Assembly: GCF_003569005.1 (NCBI RefSeq)
Contig: NZ_BCUR01000004.1
Coordinates: forward strand, 1,142,003 to 1,206,002
Length of the DNA stretch: 64,000 bases
Source of the DNA: Vibrio superstes
GTDB taxonomy: Bacteria; Pseudomonadota; Gammaproteobacteria; Enterobacterales; Vibrionaceae
Direction: 5' to 3'
Of this stretch, positions 26,702 through 36,693 are shown piece by piece; position 1 is the first letter of the stretch, and every line of letters begins with the position of its first letter. Position numbers and translations under genes: made by a program. Below the pieces are notes generated by a model that did not search any database, was not told where the DNA came from, and was given only the letters and a program-made list of their open reading frames with translations.

Positions 26702-28636
26702 TTAAGAAGACTTACGTACTCGCAAGTACCATTCAGATAGCAAGCGAACTTGCTTCTCTGTGTAGCCTTTCTCCATCATGCGATTAACAAAGTCGTCGTG
26801 TTTCTTCTGATCCTCGGTAGAGGTTTTTGCATTAAACGAGATAACAGGGAGCAGCTCTTCCGTATTGGAGAACATTTTCTTCTCAATAACAGTGCGAAGC
26901 TTCTCGTAACTTGTCCAAACAGGGTTAGTGCCACCATTGTTGGCGCGAGCCCTCAGAACAAAGTTTACGATTTCGTTTCGGAAGTCTTTCGGGTTACTGA
27001 TACCCGCTGTTTTCTCAATTTTTTCTAGTTCTCCATTGAGCGATGAGCGGTCAAATAGTTGCCCTGTCTCAGGATCGCGATACTCTTGATCTTGAATCCA
27101 GAAGTCAGCGTAGGTGACGTAGCGATCAAAGATGTTCTGTCCATATTCAGAGTACGATTCTAGGTAAGCCGTTTGGATCTCTTTACCAATAAACTCAACA
27201 TATCGAGGCACCAAGAAGCCTTTCAAGAACTCAAGATAACGCTCGGCTTGCTCTTGAGGGAACTGCTCTCTTTCCACTTGCTGCTCAATGACATAGAAGA
27301 GGTGCACTGGGTTTGCGGCAACCTCAGTCTGGTCAAAGTTAAATACTCGAGACAGGATCTTAAAGGCGAAACGGGTAGAAAGCCCTGCCATCCCCTCATC
27401 GACTCCTGCAAAGTCTTTGTACTCTTGGTGACTCTTCGCTTTAGGATCGGTGTCTTTTAATGTCTCACCATCATAGACTCGCATTTTACTAAACACAGAA
27501 GAGTTCTCTGGGTCTTTCAGGCGAGAAAGGATACTAAATTGTGCCAGCATATCTAGGGTGCTAGGCGCACAAGGTGCATTAGTTAACTCACTGTTTTGCA
27601 GTAGTTTCTCGTAGATTTTCACTTCCTCAGAAACTCGCAAGCAGTAAGGGACCTTCACGATGTAAACACGGTCAAGAAATGCCTCATTGTTTTTGTTGTT
27701 GCGGAATGTGGTCCACTCGGATTCATTGGAGTGAGCCAAAATCATTCCATCAAACGGCAGTGCGGACAGTCCTTCGGTACCGTTAAAGTTGCCTTCCTGA
27801 GTCGCGGTTAGCAGTGGGTGTAGAACCTTGATTGGTGCCTTGAACATCTCTACAAATTCCATCAAGCCTTGGTTGGCCTTACACAATGCGCCGGAGTAGC
27901 TGTAGGCATCCGGATCATCTTGAGAGAAGTGTTCAAGTTTGCGAATATCGACCTTACCCACAAGAGACGAGATATCTTGGTTGTTCTCATCACCGGGTTC
28001 GGTTTTAGCCACACCAATTTGGTCTAAAATAGAAGGGCGTAATTTGATGACTTTAAATTTCGATATATCACCACCGAATTCGTGCAGACGTTTTGCTGCC
28101 CATGGTGACATTATGGAACGTAGGTAGCGTTTATCTATGCCATATTCACTACGCAGTATTTCGGCGTCTTCAGATGGATCGAATAGGCAGAATGGATGGT
28201 CATTGACTGGGCTGCGTTCCCCATCGGCGGACAACACATAAATAGGTGCTTGTTGCATTAGCGCTTTTAACTTCTCGGCCAGCGATGATTTACCACCACC
28301 AACAGGGCCAAGTAGGTACAAAATTTGCTTCTTCTCTTCTAAGCCTTGCGCTGCATGCTTAAGATAAGAGACGATTTGCTCTATAGCATCTTCCATGCCA
28401 TAAAAGTCTTTAAAGGTTTTATACCTTGCTATGACGCGGTTTGAAAAAATGCGACTTAAGCGAGGATCCAGAGCAGTATCAATCAGTTCCGGTTCGCCAA
28501 TAGCATGCAAAAGACGCTCAGCAGAGTTTGCATATGCCATTTTGTCTTCGCGACACAATGACAAAAACTCCTGAATCGAGAGCTCTTCTTCCTTTGCAGC
28601 TTCGTATCTGTGCTGAAAATGTTCAAAAATACTCAT
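26702..28636 (-). CDS. yeaG: PrkA-type serine protein kinase / AAA+ protein (YeaG)
   Basis: The 644-residue product has an N-terminal AAA+ module with Walker A GPVGGGKSS (residues 110-118) and a C-terminal PrkA kinase-like region. The family is known as PrkA in Bacillus and YeaG in E. coli and is induced by starvation and other stresses. Some reports assign Ser kinase activity, others a Lon-like protease. It leads the operon with yeaH and spoVR on the minus strand. The 187-base gap before yeaH contains no clear terminator. The upstream gap to the divergent MipA gene is AT-rich and could hold both promoters. Confidence 0.95.
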   Translation of the reverse strand: MSIFEHFQHRYEAAKEEELSIQEFLSLCREDKMAYANSAERLLHAIGEPELIDTALDPRLSRIFSNRVIARYKTFKDFYGMEDAIEQIVSYLKHAAQGLEEKKQILYLLGPVGGGKSSLAEKLKALMQQAPIYVLSADGERSPVNDHPFCLFDPSEDAEILRSEYGIDKRYLRSIMSPWAAKRLHEFGGDISKFKVIKLRPSILDQIGVAKTEPGDENNQDISSLVGKVDIRKLEHFSQDDPDAYSYSGALCKANQGLMEFVEMFKAPIKVLHPLLTATQEGNFNGTEGLSALPFDGMILAHSNESEWTTFRNNKNNEAFLDRVYIVKVPYCLRVSEEVKIYEKLLQNSELTNAPCAPSTLDMLAQFSILSRLKDPENSSVFSKMRVYDGETLKDTDPKAKSHQEYKDFAGVDEGMAGLSTRFAFKILSRVFNFDQTEVAANPVHLFYVIEQQVEREQFPQEQAERYLEFLKGFLVPRYVEFIGKEIQTAYLESYSEYGQNIFDRYVTYADFWIQDQEYRDPETGQLFDRSSLNGELEKIEKTAGISNPKDFRNEIVNFVLRARANNGGTNPVWTSYEKLRTVIEKKMFSNTEELLPVISFNAKTSTEDQKKHDDFVNRMMEKGYTEKQVRLLSEWYLRVRKSS

Positions 28637-28841
28637 AACAAAAATCCCCTTTAAAATGTTATAAGACCCAAGCCAATCGTTACGCTTATCCCAACTTTAA
28701 TCCTAGACATGAAAAAACAGATTTGCTTGAAATATAATAACTTTTTCATTATTTAGCACTAAACCGACTATCAATATGTGTGTATTATAAGACCTGTAAA
28801 TAAGCAACAAAATTACAACATTGACGCAAAAGGATTTGCCT

Positions 28842-29585
28842 TTGAAATGGATTGGATTTTCGGCCGCGCTTCTGGCTCTGTCATCTAGCCCTGCAATAGC
28901 AGGGTGGTCTTTGGGTGTTGGTGCCTCATATTCGCCTGCGGTTTATAAGGATACGCCCTCTAATCAGGTTGTGATCCCTGTTATCGGATATGAAGGAGAA
29001 CACCTTTATCTGCGTGGTTTTACCGCCGGATATCGAGTTTGGGAACGCCGTTCTCCACACAACCTCATCTTTCGTCTAGCCTATGACCCTAGAACCCTGC
29101 AACCTTCTGACTCAGATGACCCCATCATTCGCCAAGTGGATAAGCGAAAGAGTACTGGGCTAGGGGGCATCAGTTATCAGTATGCCAACCGCTCTATCGG
29201 TCAGATACAGCTCACTGTTGCTGGCGATGTTGCTGGTGTTCATGATGGGTTATACGCAGAAACGGTTTACAGTATGCCAATTCGTACTAAGCGCTGGATG
29301 CTTACGCCCTCTATCGGTTACTCGTGGAATTCATCAAAACTGAATAATCACTTGTACGGAGTCTCTCAATCAGAGGCAGATCGAATTAATGGATTAGATG
29401 AGTTTTCTCCAGATGGAGATGGGCAGTTCTTTTTGGGTTTACGAGGATTGTTTAAGTTTACTGAGCATATCGTTGGAACGGCAGGGGTACGCTATACCAA
29501 TCTAGAAGGGGACTTAGAAGACAGTCCATTGTTAGAAGATACAGATTCGTTCTCTGTAAATATTGGCTTAGTCTATGCGTTCTGA
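28842..29585 (+). CDS. MipA/OmpV family outer membrane protein
   Basis: The 247-residue product has a signal peptide (MKWIGFSAALLALSSSPAIA-G) and a beta-barrel-like body ending in ...VNIGLVYAF, with a terminal phenylalanine as in outer membrane proteins. The opening WSLGVGASYSPAVYKDTPSNQVVIPVIGYEGEHLYLRG is typical of MipA/OmpV. MipA in E. coli scaffolds the lytic transglycosylase MltA with PBP1b. No ATG lies in frame near the signal peptide. The best start is a TTG at 28842, preceded 7 bases away by AAGGA. Confidence 0.88.
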   Translation: MKWIGFSAALLALSSSPAIAGWSLGVGASYSPAVYKDTPSNQVVIPVIGYEGEHLYLRGFTAGYRVWERRSPHNLIFRLAYDPRTLQPSDSDDPIIRQVDKRKSTGLGGISYQYANRSIGQIQLTVAGDVAGVHDGLYAETVYSMPIRTKRWMLTPSIGYSWNSSKLNNHLYGVSQSEADRINGLDEFSPDGDGQFFLGLRGLFKFTEHIVGTAGVRYTNLEGDLEDSPLLEDTDSFSVNIGLVYAF

Positions 29586-29588
29586 CAG

Positions 29589-29952
29589 CTGATAGCCTAA
29601 CTTTCATACACACCTAATCCTGGAGACGTCATTGCCGAGGTCTCTTATCGGCAATCTTAGGCTTGTACGTTTATAGAACCTCGATAGGAGCGCTCGAGGA
29701 TGACTGGATTGACCTTTGTATACGCGACTAGCCTAGGAAAACGTGTCATTGCCGAGGTCTCTCATAGGCAATCTTTAGCTTGTGCGTTTATAGATCCTCG
29801 ATAGGAGCGCTCGAGGATGACTAGGGTTGCCTTCTGTGCAGGTTACTAGCCTAGTGAAAAACGTCATTGCCGAAGTCTCTTATCGGCAATCTCTGGATTA
29901 GCGAGATCCCCCGATAAGAACATTCGGGGGATGACGAAATAAAGGCTATCAG
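29589..29952. repeat. Three-unit intergenic repeat array bounded by an inverted repeat
   Basis: The 373-base gap between the MipA gene and yfbU holds three related units starting near 29627, 29745 and 29862, about 118 bases apart. Each unit has a hairpin (ATTGCCGAGG...CGGCAAT type) and a second one (CCTCGATAGG...CTCGAGGATGAC type), the third being more diverged. The array is bounded by CTGATAGCCT at 29589-29598 and its exact complement at 29943-29952. These ends match those of the repeat elements near purB and rluE. No coding sequence is seen. Confidence 0.8.
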
Positions 29953-29958
29953 TAGATG

Positions 29959-30459
29959 TTATGCGTTAAAGATCTGAGTGATCTCAGTAGCACATAAGTG
30001 GTATTGACGTGGGCAGTTGCGCCAAGTTGTCAGCATGCGGCGGTACTTGTCTAGCATCGGCATTTGGCTGTTGAAGTGGTGATCCGCTTTGTCGAACTGA
30101 GGGTAAAGGCCCTCTGATTCAGTTAGGAAGCGCACGTAGTTTACGATGCTTGCTTCAGTTGCGATATCAAAGCCTAGGAACATAAGGCGACGCTTGTCCA
30201 CGTTCGCTTGCTCTGAGGTAGCCAGCATGTTGAACGACTCTTGCATCGCGTGGTACATCTCCATGATGTCGATGACTTCACGACATTCACTCTCGCTGAT
30301 TGCACCAAAGTCTTTATCTAGTTCACGCATTTGCAGACCGTAGCCACGCTCAACGATTTTTTGTAGACGCTCGTACTTGTCTTTGTTTTCTGGAGAAAGC
30401 TTAGACATTAGGTAGTATTGGTTCGAAAGGATCAAACGCTGTGCGTTGGTCATTTCCAT
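29959..30459 (-). CDS. yfbU: YfbU family protein
   Basis: The 166-residue product aligns along its length with E. coli Yfb[64 protein letters not shown] and a final [18 protein letters not shown]. The protein is acidic, cytosolic and of unknown function; overexpression in E. coli is reported to cause death by an unknown route. The ribosome-binding site AAGGAAACC precedes the chosen start by about 9 bases. It sits downstream of pflA on the same strand with a 62-base gap, so it may be co-transcribed. Confidence 0.95.
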   Translation of the reverse strand: MEMTNAQRLILSNQYYLMSKLSPENKDKYERLQKIVERGYGLQMRELDKDFGAISESECREVIDIMEMYHAMQESFNMLATSEQANVDKRRLMFLGFDIATEASIVNYVRFLTESEGLYPQFDKADHHFNSQMPMLDKYRRMLTTWRNCPRQYHLCATEITQIFNA

Positions 30460-30521
30460 AGATAGGTTTCCTTAATGAGATCTAAAAGTACTGTAGTGCC
30501 ACAAATTGGCTAAGTACAAAG

Positions 30522-31256
30522 TTAGTATTTAACGTTGTCGTTGTACTGACTAAGAATACCGACAATCTTGTCCATTGTTTCTTTCGATGGTGGCTCTGTA
30601 CCCTCTAGAGGGTAATCGTAACCGAGCGCTTCCCATTTGTGCGCACCGAGTTTGTGGTAGGGTAGTAGCTCTACCTTCTCGATGTTGTCCATATCTTTAA
30701 TAAACTCGCCAAGCATGTGTGCAGATTCGTCATCGTCAGTGTAGCCAGGAACGATTACGTAACGAATCCAAGTTGTTTGGCCAATTTTGTGCAAGTAGCG
30801 AGCGAAATCTAGAGTACGTTTATTGGATACACCGATAAAATCTTGGTGGATTTCATCTTTCATATGCTTGAGATCGAGCATAACAAGATCAGTCGCTTCT
30901 AACACTTCATCGACCACATCAGTATGCTTGCGGATATAACCATTGGTATCTAGGCAGGTATGGATGCCTTCAGCTTGCGCTCTGCGGAAAAAGTCACGAA
31001 CAAACTCAGGTTGAAGCATTGCCTCACCTCCTGAACAGGTGACACCGCCGCCAGACGCGTTCATAAAGTGGCGATATGAAGTTGCCTCTTTGACCAGTTC
31101 ATCGACGGTAATTTCTTTACCGTCATGAGTGTCCCATGTATCGCGGTTGTGGCAGTACATGCAACGCATCAAGCAGCCTTGCAAGAACACGATAAAGCGA
31201 ATGCCCGGGCCGTCAACAGTACCACAAGACTCAAATGAGTGAATTCTGCCTTTCAT
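30522..31256 (-). CDS. pflA: Pyruvate formate-lyase-activating enzyme
   Basis: PflA is a radical SAM enzyme that makes the glycyl radical on PflB. The 244-residue product has the [4Fe-4S] motif C28-L-M-R-C32-M-Y-C35-H and the conserved [18 protein letters not shown] start. [20 protein letters not shown] and the later [16 protein letters not shown] are typical SAM-binding parts. I choose the ATG at 31256 rather than an upstream TTG at 31268. Unlike the usual arrangement, an LpxR-like gene separates it from pflB, so the two may be expressed from different promoters. Confidence 0.96.
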   Translation of the reverse strand: MKGRIHSFESCGTVDGPGIRFIVFLQGCLMRCMYCHNRDTWDTHDGKEITVDELVKEATSYRHFMNASGGGVTCSGGEAMLQPEFVRDFFRRAQAEGIHTCLDTNGYIRKHTDVVDEVLEATDLVMLDLKHMKDEIHQDFIGVSNKRTLDFARYLHKIGQTTWIRYVIVPGYTDDDESAHMLGEFIKDMDNIEKVELLPYHKLGAHKWEALGYDYPLEGTEPPSKETMDKIVGILSQYNDNVKY

Positions 31257-31386
31257 AGATTTTCTCAATTCTGATCATTTTGCGAATGTGATAAGTGTAT
31301 TACAAACAGGGATCATTACCTAGACCAGAGACCAGATAAAGCCGTGAATATTCATAGATTTTTACGTATTACATTCAAGGCTCAAT

Positions 31387-32391
31387 CTAGAATAAGTAAA
31401 ACAAGGCAAGTGAACCGTTGGTGTGCACGCCTTTATCATCCTCTTGATAATCTCGGCTCTTACTCGAGATGGCTAAACTGGCTCCCCATCCTCGATAAAA
31501 TCCGGCTAAACCCACGCTGGCAGTGCCTTGTAAATGCTCTACTTCGCTGGCGGTAATACCGTCATCTGGACGATCGCCGTCGATAGTGATGTCGTTGAAG
31601 CGCACTCGTCCTTCGACACCGGCAAACATGTACCAGCCGGTTTTATTTTGTACGATCAAGCCTGGGTCTATAGTGGATTCATTACTCACCTTCGCACTAC
31701 CAAAGCTCTGATTTAGACCCGTACCCCAGCGCCACATTACACCGCCTGCTACCTCACTGCGATAATTACCACCCAATATTCGACTAGGTACGCTTATCTC
31801 ATGGGTAGTATTGCCACTCGGTTCGGATTGATACAACTTGTCGGTTCTGTGATAGCCAAGGTTTAACACCAACTGATTATCGATTTGGTTGTCCCAGCCT
31901 TGAGGGTCCTCGGACTTAATGATGCTATGAACAAACTTTTGAGTTTCTTCAGCATAGGCGTTTGGGCCTACTGTACCGAACATTAGGCTATAGGCACTCA
32001 CGCTTGAAGGCGAGATGGAGTAGAGAGTGGAGGAAACGTAAAGAAGACCGGCATAAGGGCGTTCGTCTGGGATCGGGTTGGGATCCTCAATATCTTCGGG
32101 GGTCCACATTTTCTGCCCAAGCTCGATGCTGTATTTGTGCTTTGTGGTACCCGTTGGATCGAATTTAAAGTGAGAGCCAGGAAGAGAGTCAAAAAAACTG
32201 TTGGGCTCAATACTAAAGTCGCTGGAATAAACTAAGAATAACCCGTTAGAGTAATCTTTATCTGTGGTAACGATACTGTCGTTATCTATACCGATATAAA
32301 AAGAGCTATCGGATTCGGCAAAAGCGAAATTGGACGCACATGCAAAAGAGCACGCTAGTAACAAACGCGCGTTGGTTGAAAAGTGGGACAT
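31387..32391 (-). CDS. LpxR-like lipid A 3'-O-deacylase (DUF2219)
   Basis: The 334-residue outer membrane protein has a signal peptide (LLLACSFACASNFAFA-ES) and the DUF2219/LpxR signature: FYIGIDNDS, YSNGLFLVY, DERPYAGLLY, FVHSIIKSEDPQGWDNQ and a C-terminal LALFYLF strand. LpxR removes the 3'-acyloxyacyl chain of lipid A from the outer leaflet. The residues known from Salmonella LpxR to be needed (Asn-Asp near the N terminus, a Ser in the next strand, His in FVH) have visible counterparts. It lies between pflB and pflA on the same strand, with the pflB terminator before it. Confidence 0.85.
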   Translation of the reverse strand: MSHFSTNARLLLACSFACASNFAFAESDSSFYIGIDNDSIVTTDKDYSNGLFLVYSSDFSIEPNSFFDSLPGSHFKFDPTGTTKHKYSIELGQKMWTPEDIEDPNPIPDERPYAGLLYVSSTLYSISPSSVSAYSLMFGTVGPNAYAEETQKFVHSIIKSEDPQGWDNQIDNQLVLNLGYHRTDKLYQSEPSGNTTHEISVPSRILGGNYRSEVAGGVMWRWGTGLNQSFGSAKVSNESTIDPGLIVQNKTGWYMFAGVEGRVRFNDITIDGDRPDDGITASEVEHLQGTASVGLAGFYRGWGASLAISSKSRDYQEDDKGVHTNGSLALFYLF

Positions 32392-32455
32392 ACTACTCCG
32401 TGTTTGATCTAAACATCCTGTCTCGTGGCTATGAAGCTTATTACAAATTTAGGTA

Positions 32456-32484
32456 ATAAAAAACCCCGCCGAGGCGGGGTTTTC
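32456..32484 (-). terminator. Terminator downstream of pflB
   Basis: An ACCCCGCC / GGCGGGGT stem with a GAG loop is followed on the minus strand by TTTTTTAT. Confidence 0.9.
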
Positions 32485-32519
32485 GTTATATCTTGCGACT
32501 CAGTCTAAAGTTTTAAAAC

Positions 32520-34796
32520 TTATAGAGACTCAGTGAAAGTACGAGCGATAACGTCTTTCTGCTGTTCTGCAGTTAGAGAGTTGAAACGCACAGCGTAACC
32601 CGATACACGGATAGTTAGCTGAGGGTACTTCTCTGGGTTCTTAACAGCGTCTTCTAGAGTTTCACGGTTTAGAACGTTAACGTTAAGGTGTTGACCACCT
32701 TCAATGTCAGACTCATGGTGGAAGTAACCATCCATAAGACCAGCAAGGTTAGCGCGTTGGCTGCTTTCTTCTTTACCTAGTGCGTTAGGCACGATAGAGA
32801 AGGTGTAAGAGATACCGTCTTGTGCATCAGCAAATGGTAGTTTACCTACTGAAGTTAGAGACGCTACCGCACCTTTTTCATCGCGACCGTGCATTGGGTT
32901 AGCACCAGGAGCGAAAGGAGCACCAGCTTGACGACCGTCAGGCGTGTTACCCGTCTTCTTGCCGTATACCACGTTTGAAGTGATAGTCAGGATAGACTGA
33001 GTAGGACGAGCGTTACGGTAAGTCTTAAGCTTACGGATCTTGTTCATGAATACAGAAACAATTTCACATGCAATGTCATCTACGCGAGCATCGTTGTTAC
33101 CGAATTTCGGGTAGTCGCCTTCGATGTTGAAGTCGATAGCGATGCCATCTTCGTCACGAACTGGGCTTACTTTAGCGTACTTAATAGCAGCTAGTGAGTC
33201 AGCAGCAACAGATAGACCAGCAATACCACAAGCCATTGTGCGAGCAACGTCACGGTCATGAAGAGCCATAAGAGCTGCTTCGTAGCTGTACTTGTCGTGT
33301 GAGTAGTGGATTGCGTTTAGTGCAGTCACGTATTGTGTAGCTAGCCAATCCATGAAGTGATCCATCTTGTCCCACACGTCAGCGTAGTCAAGTACTTCAT
33401 CAGTGATCTTAGGCATCTTAGGACCCACTTGGATCTTAAGTTTCTCATCCACACCACCGTTGATAACGTAAAGTAGTGTTTTAGCAAGGTTTGCACGAGC
33501 GCCGAAGAACTGCATTTGCTTACCAACAATCATTGGAGATACACAACATGCGATTGCGTAGTCGTCAGATTCTAGGTCAGGACGCATTAGGTCGTCGTTT
33601 TCGTACTGGATTGAAGAAGTATCGATAGATACCTTCGCACAGAAACGCTTAAAGCCGTCAGGTAGTTGCTCAGACCAAAGAACAGTGATGTTCGGCTCTG
33701 GGCTTGGACCCATGGTGTATAGGCTGTTTAGGAAACGGAAGTTAGAACGAGTAACTAGCGTACGTCCGTCAAGACCCATACCACCCATTGATTCTGTTGC
33801 CCAGATTGGGTCACCAGAGAACAACTCATCGTATTCAGGAGTACGTAGGAAACGAACCATACGTAGCTTCATTACGAAGTGGTCGATCATTTCTTGAGCT
33901 TCTACTTCAGTGATGTTACCAGCAGCAATGTCACGCTCTAGGTAGATATCAAGGAAAGAAGAAGTACGACCAAGAGACATAGCCGCGCCGTTTTGAGATT
34001 TAACCGCTGCTAGGTAGCCGAAGTAAGTCCACTGGATAGCTTCTTGAGCAGTTTGAGCTGGCTCAGAGATATCACAGCCGTACTTAGCTGCCATTTCTTT
34101 CATTTGACCAAGTGCACGGTATTGCTCTTGCAATTCTTCGCGCAGTTGCATAGTCAATTGAAGGTCTTCACCGCTTTCCAGTTTCTCTTGAGTAGAGTGG
34201 AACTGTGCAGCTTTGTTCTTCATTAGGAAGTCAATTCCGTAAAGAGCAACGCGACGGTAATCACCGATGATACGACCACGGCCGTATGCATCTGGAAGAC
34301 CAGTTAGTACACCAGACTTACGACATTTTAGGATGTCAGGAGTGTAAACATCGAAAACACCAGCATTGTGAGTTTTACGGTATTCAGAGTAGATTTTGTT
34401 AACTTCTGGATCCAGTTCACGATCGTATGCTTTGCACGAACCCGCAACCATACGGATACCACCGTTAGGGATAAGAGCGCGCTTAAGTGGTGCTTCAGTT
34501 TGAAGACCAACGATAGTTTCAAGATCTTTGTTGATGTAACCAGCGTCGTGAGACGTGATGGTAGAGATAACAGAAGTATCGAAATCTACAGGAGCGTGGG
34601 TGCTGTTCTCTTGCTTGATGCCTTCCATAACTTTAGCCCAAAGCGTGTTAGTCGCTTCAGTGCCTTCAGTTACTAGGAAAGACTCATCGCCTTCATATGG
34701 CGTGTAGTTCTTTTGAATGAAATCACGAACGTTTACGTCGTTTTGCCAGTCACCTGCCGCAAAACCTTCCCAAGCTTTAGCAAATTGCTCTGCCAT
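32520..34796 (-). CDS. pflB: Formate C-acetyltransferase (pyruvate formate-lyase)
   Basis: PflB splits pyruvate with CoA into acetyl-CoA and formate under anaerobic conditions. The 758-residue product has the active-site pair Cys-Cys in [12 protein letters not shown] and the radical glycine at residue 733 within [11 protein letters not shown]. coli PflB has 760 residues. The gene is preceded by AAGGTAGGT and followed by a strong terminator. The usual upstream partner focA is absent; the nearest upstream gene on this strand encodes a DUF3360 permease 355 bases away. A degenerate FNR box lies in the gap. Confidence 0.97.
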   Translation of the reverse strand: MAEQFAKAWEGFAAGDWQNDVNVRDFIQKNYTPYEGDESFLVTEGTEATNTLWAKVMEGIKQENSTHAPVDFDTSVISTITSHDAGYINKDLETIVGLQTEAPLKRALIPNGGIRMVAGSCKAYDRELDPEVNKIYSEYRKTHNAGVFDVYTPDILKCRKSGVLTGLPDAYGRGRIIGDYRRVALYGIDFLMKNKAAQFHSTQEKLESGEDLQLTMQLREELQEQYRALGQMKEMAAKYGCDISEPAQTAQEAIQWTYFGYLAAVKSQNGAAMSLGRTSSFLDIYLERDIAAGNITEVEAQEMIDHFVMKLRMVRFLRTPEYDELFSGDPIWATESMGGMGLDGRTLVTRSNFRFLNSLYTMGPSPEPNITVLWSEQLPDGFKRFCAKVSIDTSSIQYENDDLMRPDLESDDYAIACCVSPMIVGKQMQFFGARANLAKTLLYVINGGVDEKLKIQVGPKMPKITDEVLDYADVWDKMDHFMDWLATQYVTALNAIHYSHDKYSYEAALMALHDRDVARTMACGIAGLSVAADSLAAIKYAKVSPVRDEDGIAIDFNIEGDYPKFGNNDARVDDIACEIVSVFMNKIRKLKTYRNARPTQSILTITSNVVYGKKTGNTPDGRQAGAPFAPGANPMHGRDEKGAVASLTSVGKLPFADAQDGISYTFSIVPNALGKEESSQRANLAGLMDGYFHHESDIEGGQHLNVNVLNRETLEDAVKNPEKYPQLTIRVSGYAVRFNSLTAEQQKDVIARTFTESL

Positions 34797-35045
34797 GATG
34801 TACCTACCTTATTAGTAGCAAAAACACGTGCCGTCCCACTACCCAAAATTGAGCAGCTAAGTGTCGCAAGCGACACAGCACACTTAAGATTAATAACAAT
34901 ATGGATAAGTTTAGTATCAACCTAATACTTATTCATATTGGTACGAACCAAACAACAAACAAGTCAATCTTCAAAAATAATTATAAGTTTTAAACTAAAT
35001 TAATAAAAGCGTTTTTTTGCAATCTTTGAACTCAGTTTCACTTTG

Positions 35046-35059
35046 TTGACATTACTCAA
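35046..35059 (-). promoter_or_regulatory. FNR-like site upstream of pflB
   Basis: TTGACATTACTCAA matches TTGAT-N4-ATCAA at eight of ten positions and is a palindrome. It lies 250 bases before the pflB start codon, on the side expected for activation of anaerobic transcription. Confidence 0.5.
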
Positions 35060-35115
35060 AAGTATTACAAATTTTTAGACGACTTTTACCCAGTAATCAA
35101 ACTCTAAATTGCAAC

Positions 35116-35142
35116 AAAGGGTAGTGCGCTAGCACTACCCTT
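35116..35142 (-). terminator. Probable terminator of the DUF3360 gene
   Basis: An AAGGGTAGTGC / GCACTACCCTT stem sits 10 bases downstream of the DUF3360 stop codon. The T tract on the minus strand is short. Confidence 0.6.
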
Positions 35143-35151
35143 GATTTTGCA

Positions 35152-36693
35152 TTACAGGAACGCTTTCAAGCCGTATTGTGGCTCAAGCATACCTACAGCC
35201 AGCATCGCGATTAGACATACTACGAATACGCCAACAGGGATGATGATTTTATCAGCGAAAGATAGACGTGAAGAACGCTCTTTGTCACCGATAAGGCCGT
35301 TGTTGTCCAAGAACATAGTCAGAGCCCAAGCAAGAACTGGGTTAGTCACTACAGCAGCAAAGATACAGATACCCGCCGCTTGTGAGTCTTTGGTTTCTCT
35401 AACCATCTGCATACCGGCTTCTAGAAGCGGTAGGAATACACCTACAAGAAGCGCAATACGCATCACTGGAGGCCATACTGCAACATCCATTGGGAAACCA
35501 AGGATTGCAACAACAATACACATCGCACCTAGCAAGATTGCGCCGCCTGGAATTGGACGTTTAGCAATCGCAGCTGGGATCATGTATGTACCCCAAGATG
35601 AAGTGATGTTACCACCACCCACTGCAGTACCGACAATCTGACGAACAGAACACATGGTCATAGTGTCATCTACGTCCATAAGTACTTTTTCAGTCTTTTT
35701 AGGGTAGTTCAATTCTTGGAAGATACGGTGACCTAGGAAGTCAGGTGACCACATTGCTACTGCAAGAATTGCAAACGGTAGAGATGCAACAAAGTGAGCA
35801 ACATTAGGAAGACCTAACTGCCAACCTTGCTCTGTGCTGCCCCACCAGTAAACAGGGTTTAGGTTAGGGATACCCATTTGGGTTTCGAACGTAAGGTCAA
35901 AACCTGCGCCTAGACCAAGGGCAATAATTAGGCCCGCGATAGCACAAACAGGGATTGCTAACCAGCGCATACCAATCTTAGCTAGGTAAGCGTAGATAGC
36001 GATGTTGATGCCAAGAACGACTAGGCCAATGTAGCCAAGGCTACCAGCGGCTATGTCAGCAGACTGAAGACCTACAGCCCAAGATTGTATATCACCAATC
36101 TGGCTCATGGTTCCGGTAAAGCCGAGGAAGATCAATAGACCGCCGGCGGTACCCTCTGAGGTGAGGTTAACGAGTTTCGAGCCACCCTTAAAGAAGCTAA
36201 GCAATAAACCGAAGATACCAAGAAGAATAGCTAGCGCTAGAGGGTGAGCACCTGCAAGTGCAATAGAACCGATAAGAGGAATCATTGGACCGTGGTTACC
36301 GGCCAAGTTAGCTCTAGGGTTAAAGAAGCCAGAAGCAAGGATACAGAATAAAAGCGCAGGGATAAGCATCTCTACACGAGCGACTTCAATAGCGAACTCT
36401 TTGCCTAGGTTAACGTGGTCCCATGCTTGAGTTAGGCCATCAGCCCAAGACATCATTACAGCAGAGTACATTGCAATAATGCCGATAGTACCTGCTAGAG
36501 CTGGAACTAAATCTTCTAGTTCAAAGCGGAAATCACGACCAGGAAGGTTCAAACGGAAGCGGCGAGGCTTCATGATTTGTAGTTCGTGATCTAAGTAATC
36601 AGAACGGCTTGCGAATTCAGAGGCTGGTTTATGCAGTTCTGAATAGCTTTTTTCTTCAGCTTCAGACTGCTTGTTGTTGACAGCGTCGGACAT
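35152..36693 (-). CDS. DUF3360 family putative inorganic anion permease
   Basis: The 513-residue membrane protein has about 11-13 hydrophobic segments after a soluble, charged N terminus (residues 1-50). The segments GLLIFLGFTGTMSQIGDI and FNPRANLAGNHGPMIPLIGSIALAGAHPLALAILLGI are characteristic of DUF3360. The family is distantly like SulP/NCS2 transporters, so an anion or similar small substrate is plausible, but no substrate is known to me. It ends 355 bases upstream of pflB, on the same strand, where other bacteria have the formate channel focA. A near-consensus FNR box lies about 200 bases upstream. A formate-related role is therefore a testable idea, not a conclusion. Confidence 0.82.
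   Translation of the reverse strand: MSDAVNNKQSEAEEKSYSELHKPASEFASRSDYLDHELQIMKPRRFRLNLPGRDFRFELEDLVPALAGTIGIIAMYSAVMMSWADGLTQAWDHVNLGKEFAIEVARVEMLIPALLFCILASGFFNPRANLAGNHGPMIPLIGSIALAGAHPLALAILLGIFGLLLSFFKGGSKLVNLTSEGTAGGLLIFLGFTGTMSQIGDIQSWAVGLQSADIAAGSLGYIGLVVLGINIAIYAYLAKIGMRWLAIPVCAIAGLIIALGLGAGFDLTFETQMGIPNLNPVYWWGSTEQGWQLGLPNVAHFVASLPFAILAVAMWSPDFLGHRIFQELNYPKKTEKVLMDVDDTMTMCSVRQIVGTAVGGGNITSSWGTYMIPAAIAKRPIPGGAILLGAMCIVVAILGFPMDVAVWPPVMRIALLVGVFLPLLEAGMQMVRETKDSQAAGICIFAAVVTNPVLAWALTMFLDNNGLIGDKERSSRLSFADKIIIPVGVFVVCLIAMLAVGMLEPQYGLKAFL

Larger units (their letters stand above)
34797..35151 (-). promoter_or_regulatory. pflB upstream region
   Basis: This 355-base gap holds no gene I can support. 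It contains the DUF3360 terminator at its right side, an FNR-like site at 35046-35059, and an AT-rich stretch (34970-35040) that fits a promoter for pflB on the minus strand. The half-palindrome GTGTCGCAAGCGACAC at 34861-34876 forms a short hairpin in the leader. Confidence 0.5.

Noticed and set aside
29589..29952. A CRISPR array at the three repeated units
   Set aside because: The units are about 118 bases with internal hairpins and no short direct repeats with unique spacers; no cas genes are present.
35141..35641. A 166-residue plus-strand frame opposite the DUF3360 gene
   Set aside because: It is antisense to a well-supported permease gene, with a Thr/Ile/Arg-rich composition typical of a shadow frame.
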